Shown piece by piece: positions 63,388 to 64,000 of a stretch of 64,000 nt of DNA. Source of the DNA: Anseranas semipalmata (Eukaryota; Chordata; Aves; Anseriformes; Anseranatidae). The number at the start of each line of letters is the position of its first letter. Position 1 is the first letter of the stretch. The translations under genes were made by a program, and so were the position numbers. The notes under the pieces are model-generated. The model searched no databases. It had not been told where the DNA came from and saw nothing but the letters and a program-made list of their open reading frames with translations. Location of the stretch: positions 979,815 through 1,043,814 of the forward strand of contig VXAA01006526.1 of assembly GCA_013399115.1 (NCBI GenBank), given 5' to 3'.

Positions 63388-64000
63388 TTCCCTTGTTAGT
63401 CTATCTCAAGTCAGATCTGGGAGCAAGTAAAAGGGCTTTTCTTAGTATACACTTGAGTCTAATTACTACATCATGAGTGCTAAAACGTTGACTGTAACTA
63501 CCGACTCTTCCAACATTACTGAAAGGAGGGAGTCGATAACTGTGTATCAGACAGGTACTCTCATGAATACATCAGTGGCTTTGTGCCCAAAATGCTTTCA
63601 CAGCTTTTAGGCATGACGATAAGAAAATAAATTGAAAAAGGCACAAAGTGGAACCAGGCTATGGTATCTTAGACAGAAATTATTATCACACTTTTTATTT
63701 TTTAACCTCCTCTCTTCACCAACTACTTCCCAAGTAAAAATAGTTTAAACTATTTCAAATTATTTTTATCCAAGACCCTTAATTAATAATGTTGTAAATG
63801 GTAATAAATATAAAAATCTATGGTCTTCAAAATTACGGGACTTTGTTTTCTTAGGGATTTGGCACAGCTAATCACATCAAGCTCAAAAACAAATGAAAAA
63901 CAAAAACAAAACCACAGCATTTCTTTAATTATTTCAATAACTACTTTCCTCTTAATGAAAAACATCTGCAAGAATATTTTGGATTAGTGAGAGATTAATT

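Larger units (their letters stand above)
57460..64000 (-). other. DPP10 upstream intron (incomplete) with CR1 insertion
   Basis: I looked for the preceding DPP10 propeller exon (expected to end near WGVQGQQL) and did not see it, so this intron probably runs off the window. It holds a TTTTG/TTGG simple repeat at 58648-58710 and the long CR1 at 62032-63345. Other sequence is AT-rich without recognised genes. Confidence 0.75.

Overview
The window looks like bird nuclear DNA. It is AT-rich, its protein-coding sequence is split into small exons with GT/AG boundaries, and it carries chicken-repeat-1 (CR1) retrotransposon copies ending in the characteristic ATTCTRTG-type 8-bp tandem repeats. There is no sign of bacterial organisation: no operons, ribosome-binding sites or CRISPR. 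The species cannot be fixed from the sequence alone.

One gene dominates. The minus strand carries the 3' two thirds of DPP10, the inactive dipeptidyl-peptidase-like protein that serves as an auxiliary subunit of Kv4 potassium channels. I placed 19 coding exons between 57459 (most upstream) and 4839 (stop codon). They join in a single unbroken frame of 1818 nt, or 605 residues plus stop, and every junction is GT/AG with matching phase. The N-terminal part (cytoplasmic tail, transmembrane anchor, first propeller blades; roughly 190 residues by comparison with the approximately 796-residue family length) is not in the window and must lie beyond 64000. The exons cover the rest of the beta-propeller and the whole alpha/beta-hydrolase domain. 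The serine nucleophile is replaced by glycine, while the Asp and His of the triad remain.

Layout. 1-995: a possible end of a convergent plus-strand gene of unknown identity. 996-4838: mostly featureless, with the probable DPP10 3' UTR at its right end. 4839-57459: DPP10 exons and introns, with introns ranging from 88 bp to 9.5 kb. 57460-64000: part of a further upstream DPP10 intron. CR1 copies lie at about 5608-5695, 46683-47083 and 62032-63345, with weaker relics near 33530 and 55491. The 62-63 kb copy keeps a long uninterrupted reverse-transcriptase reading frame.

The main points for a second look are a phase-compatible candidate alternative last exon of DPP10 at 17295-17499, the unidentified open frames at the left edge, and an isolated GC-rich plus-strand ORF with a poly(A) signal at 44722-45147. 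I did not find a clearly new biological system.
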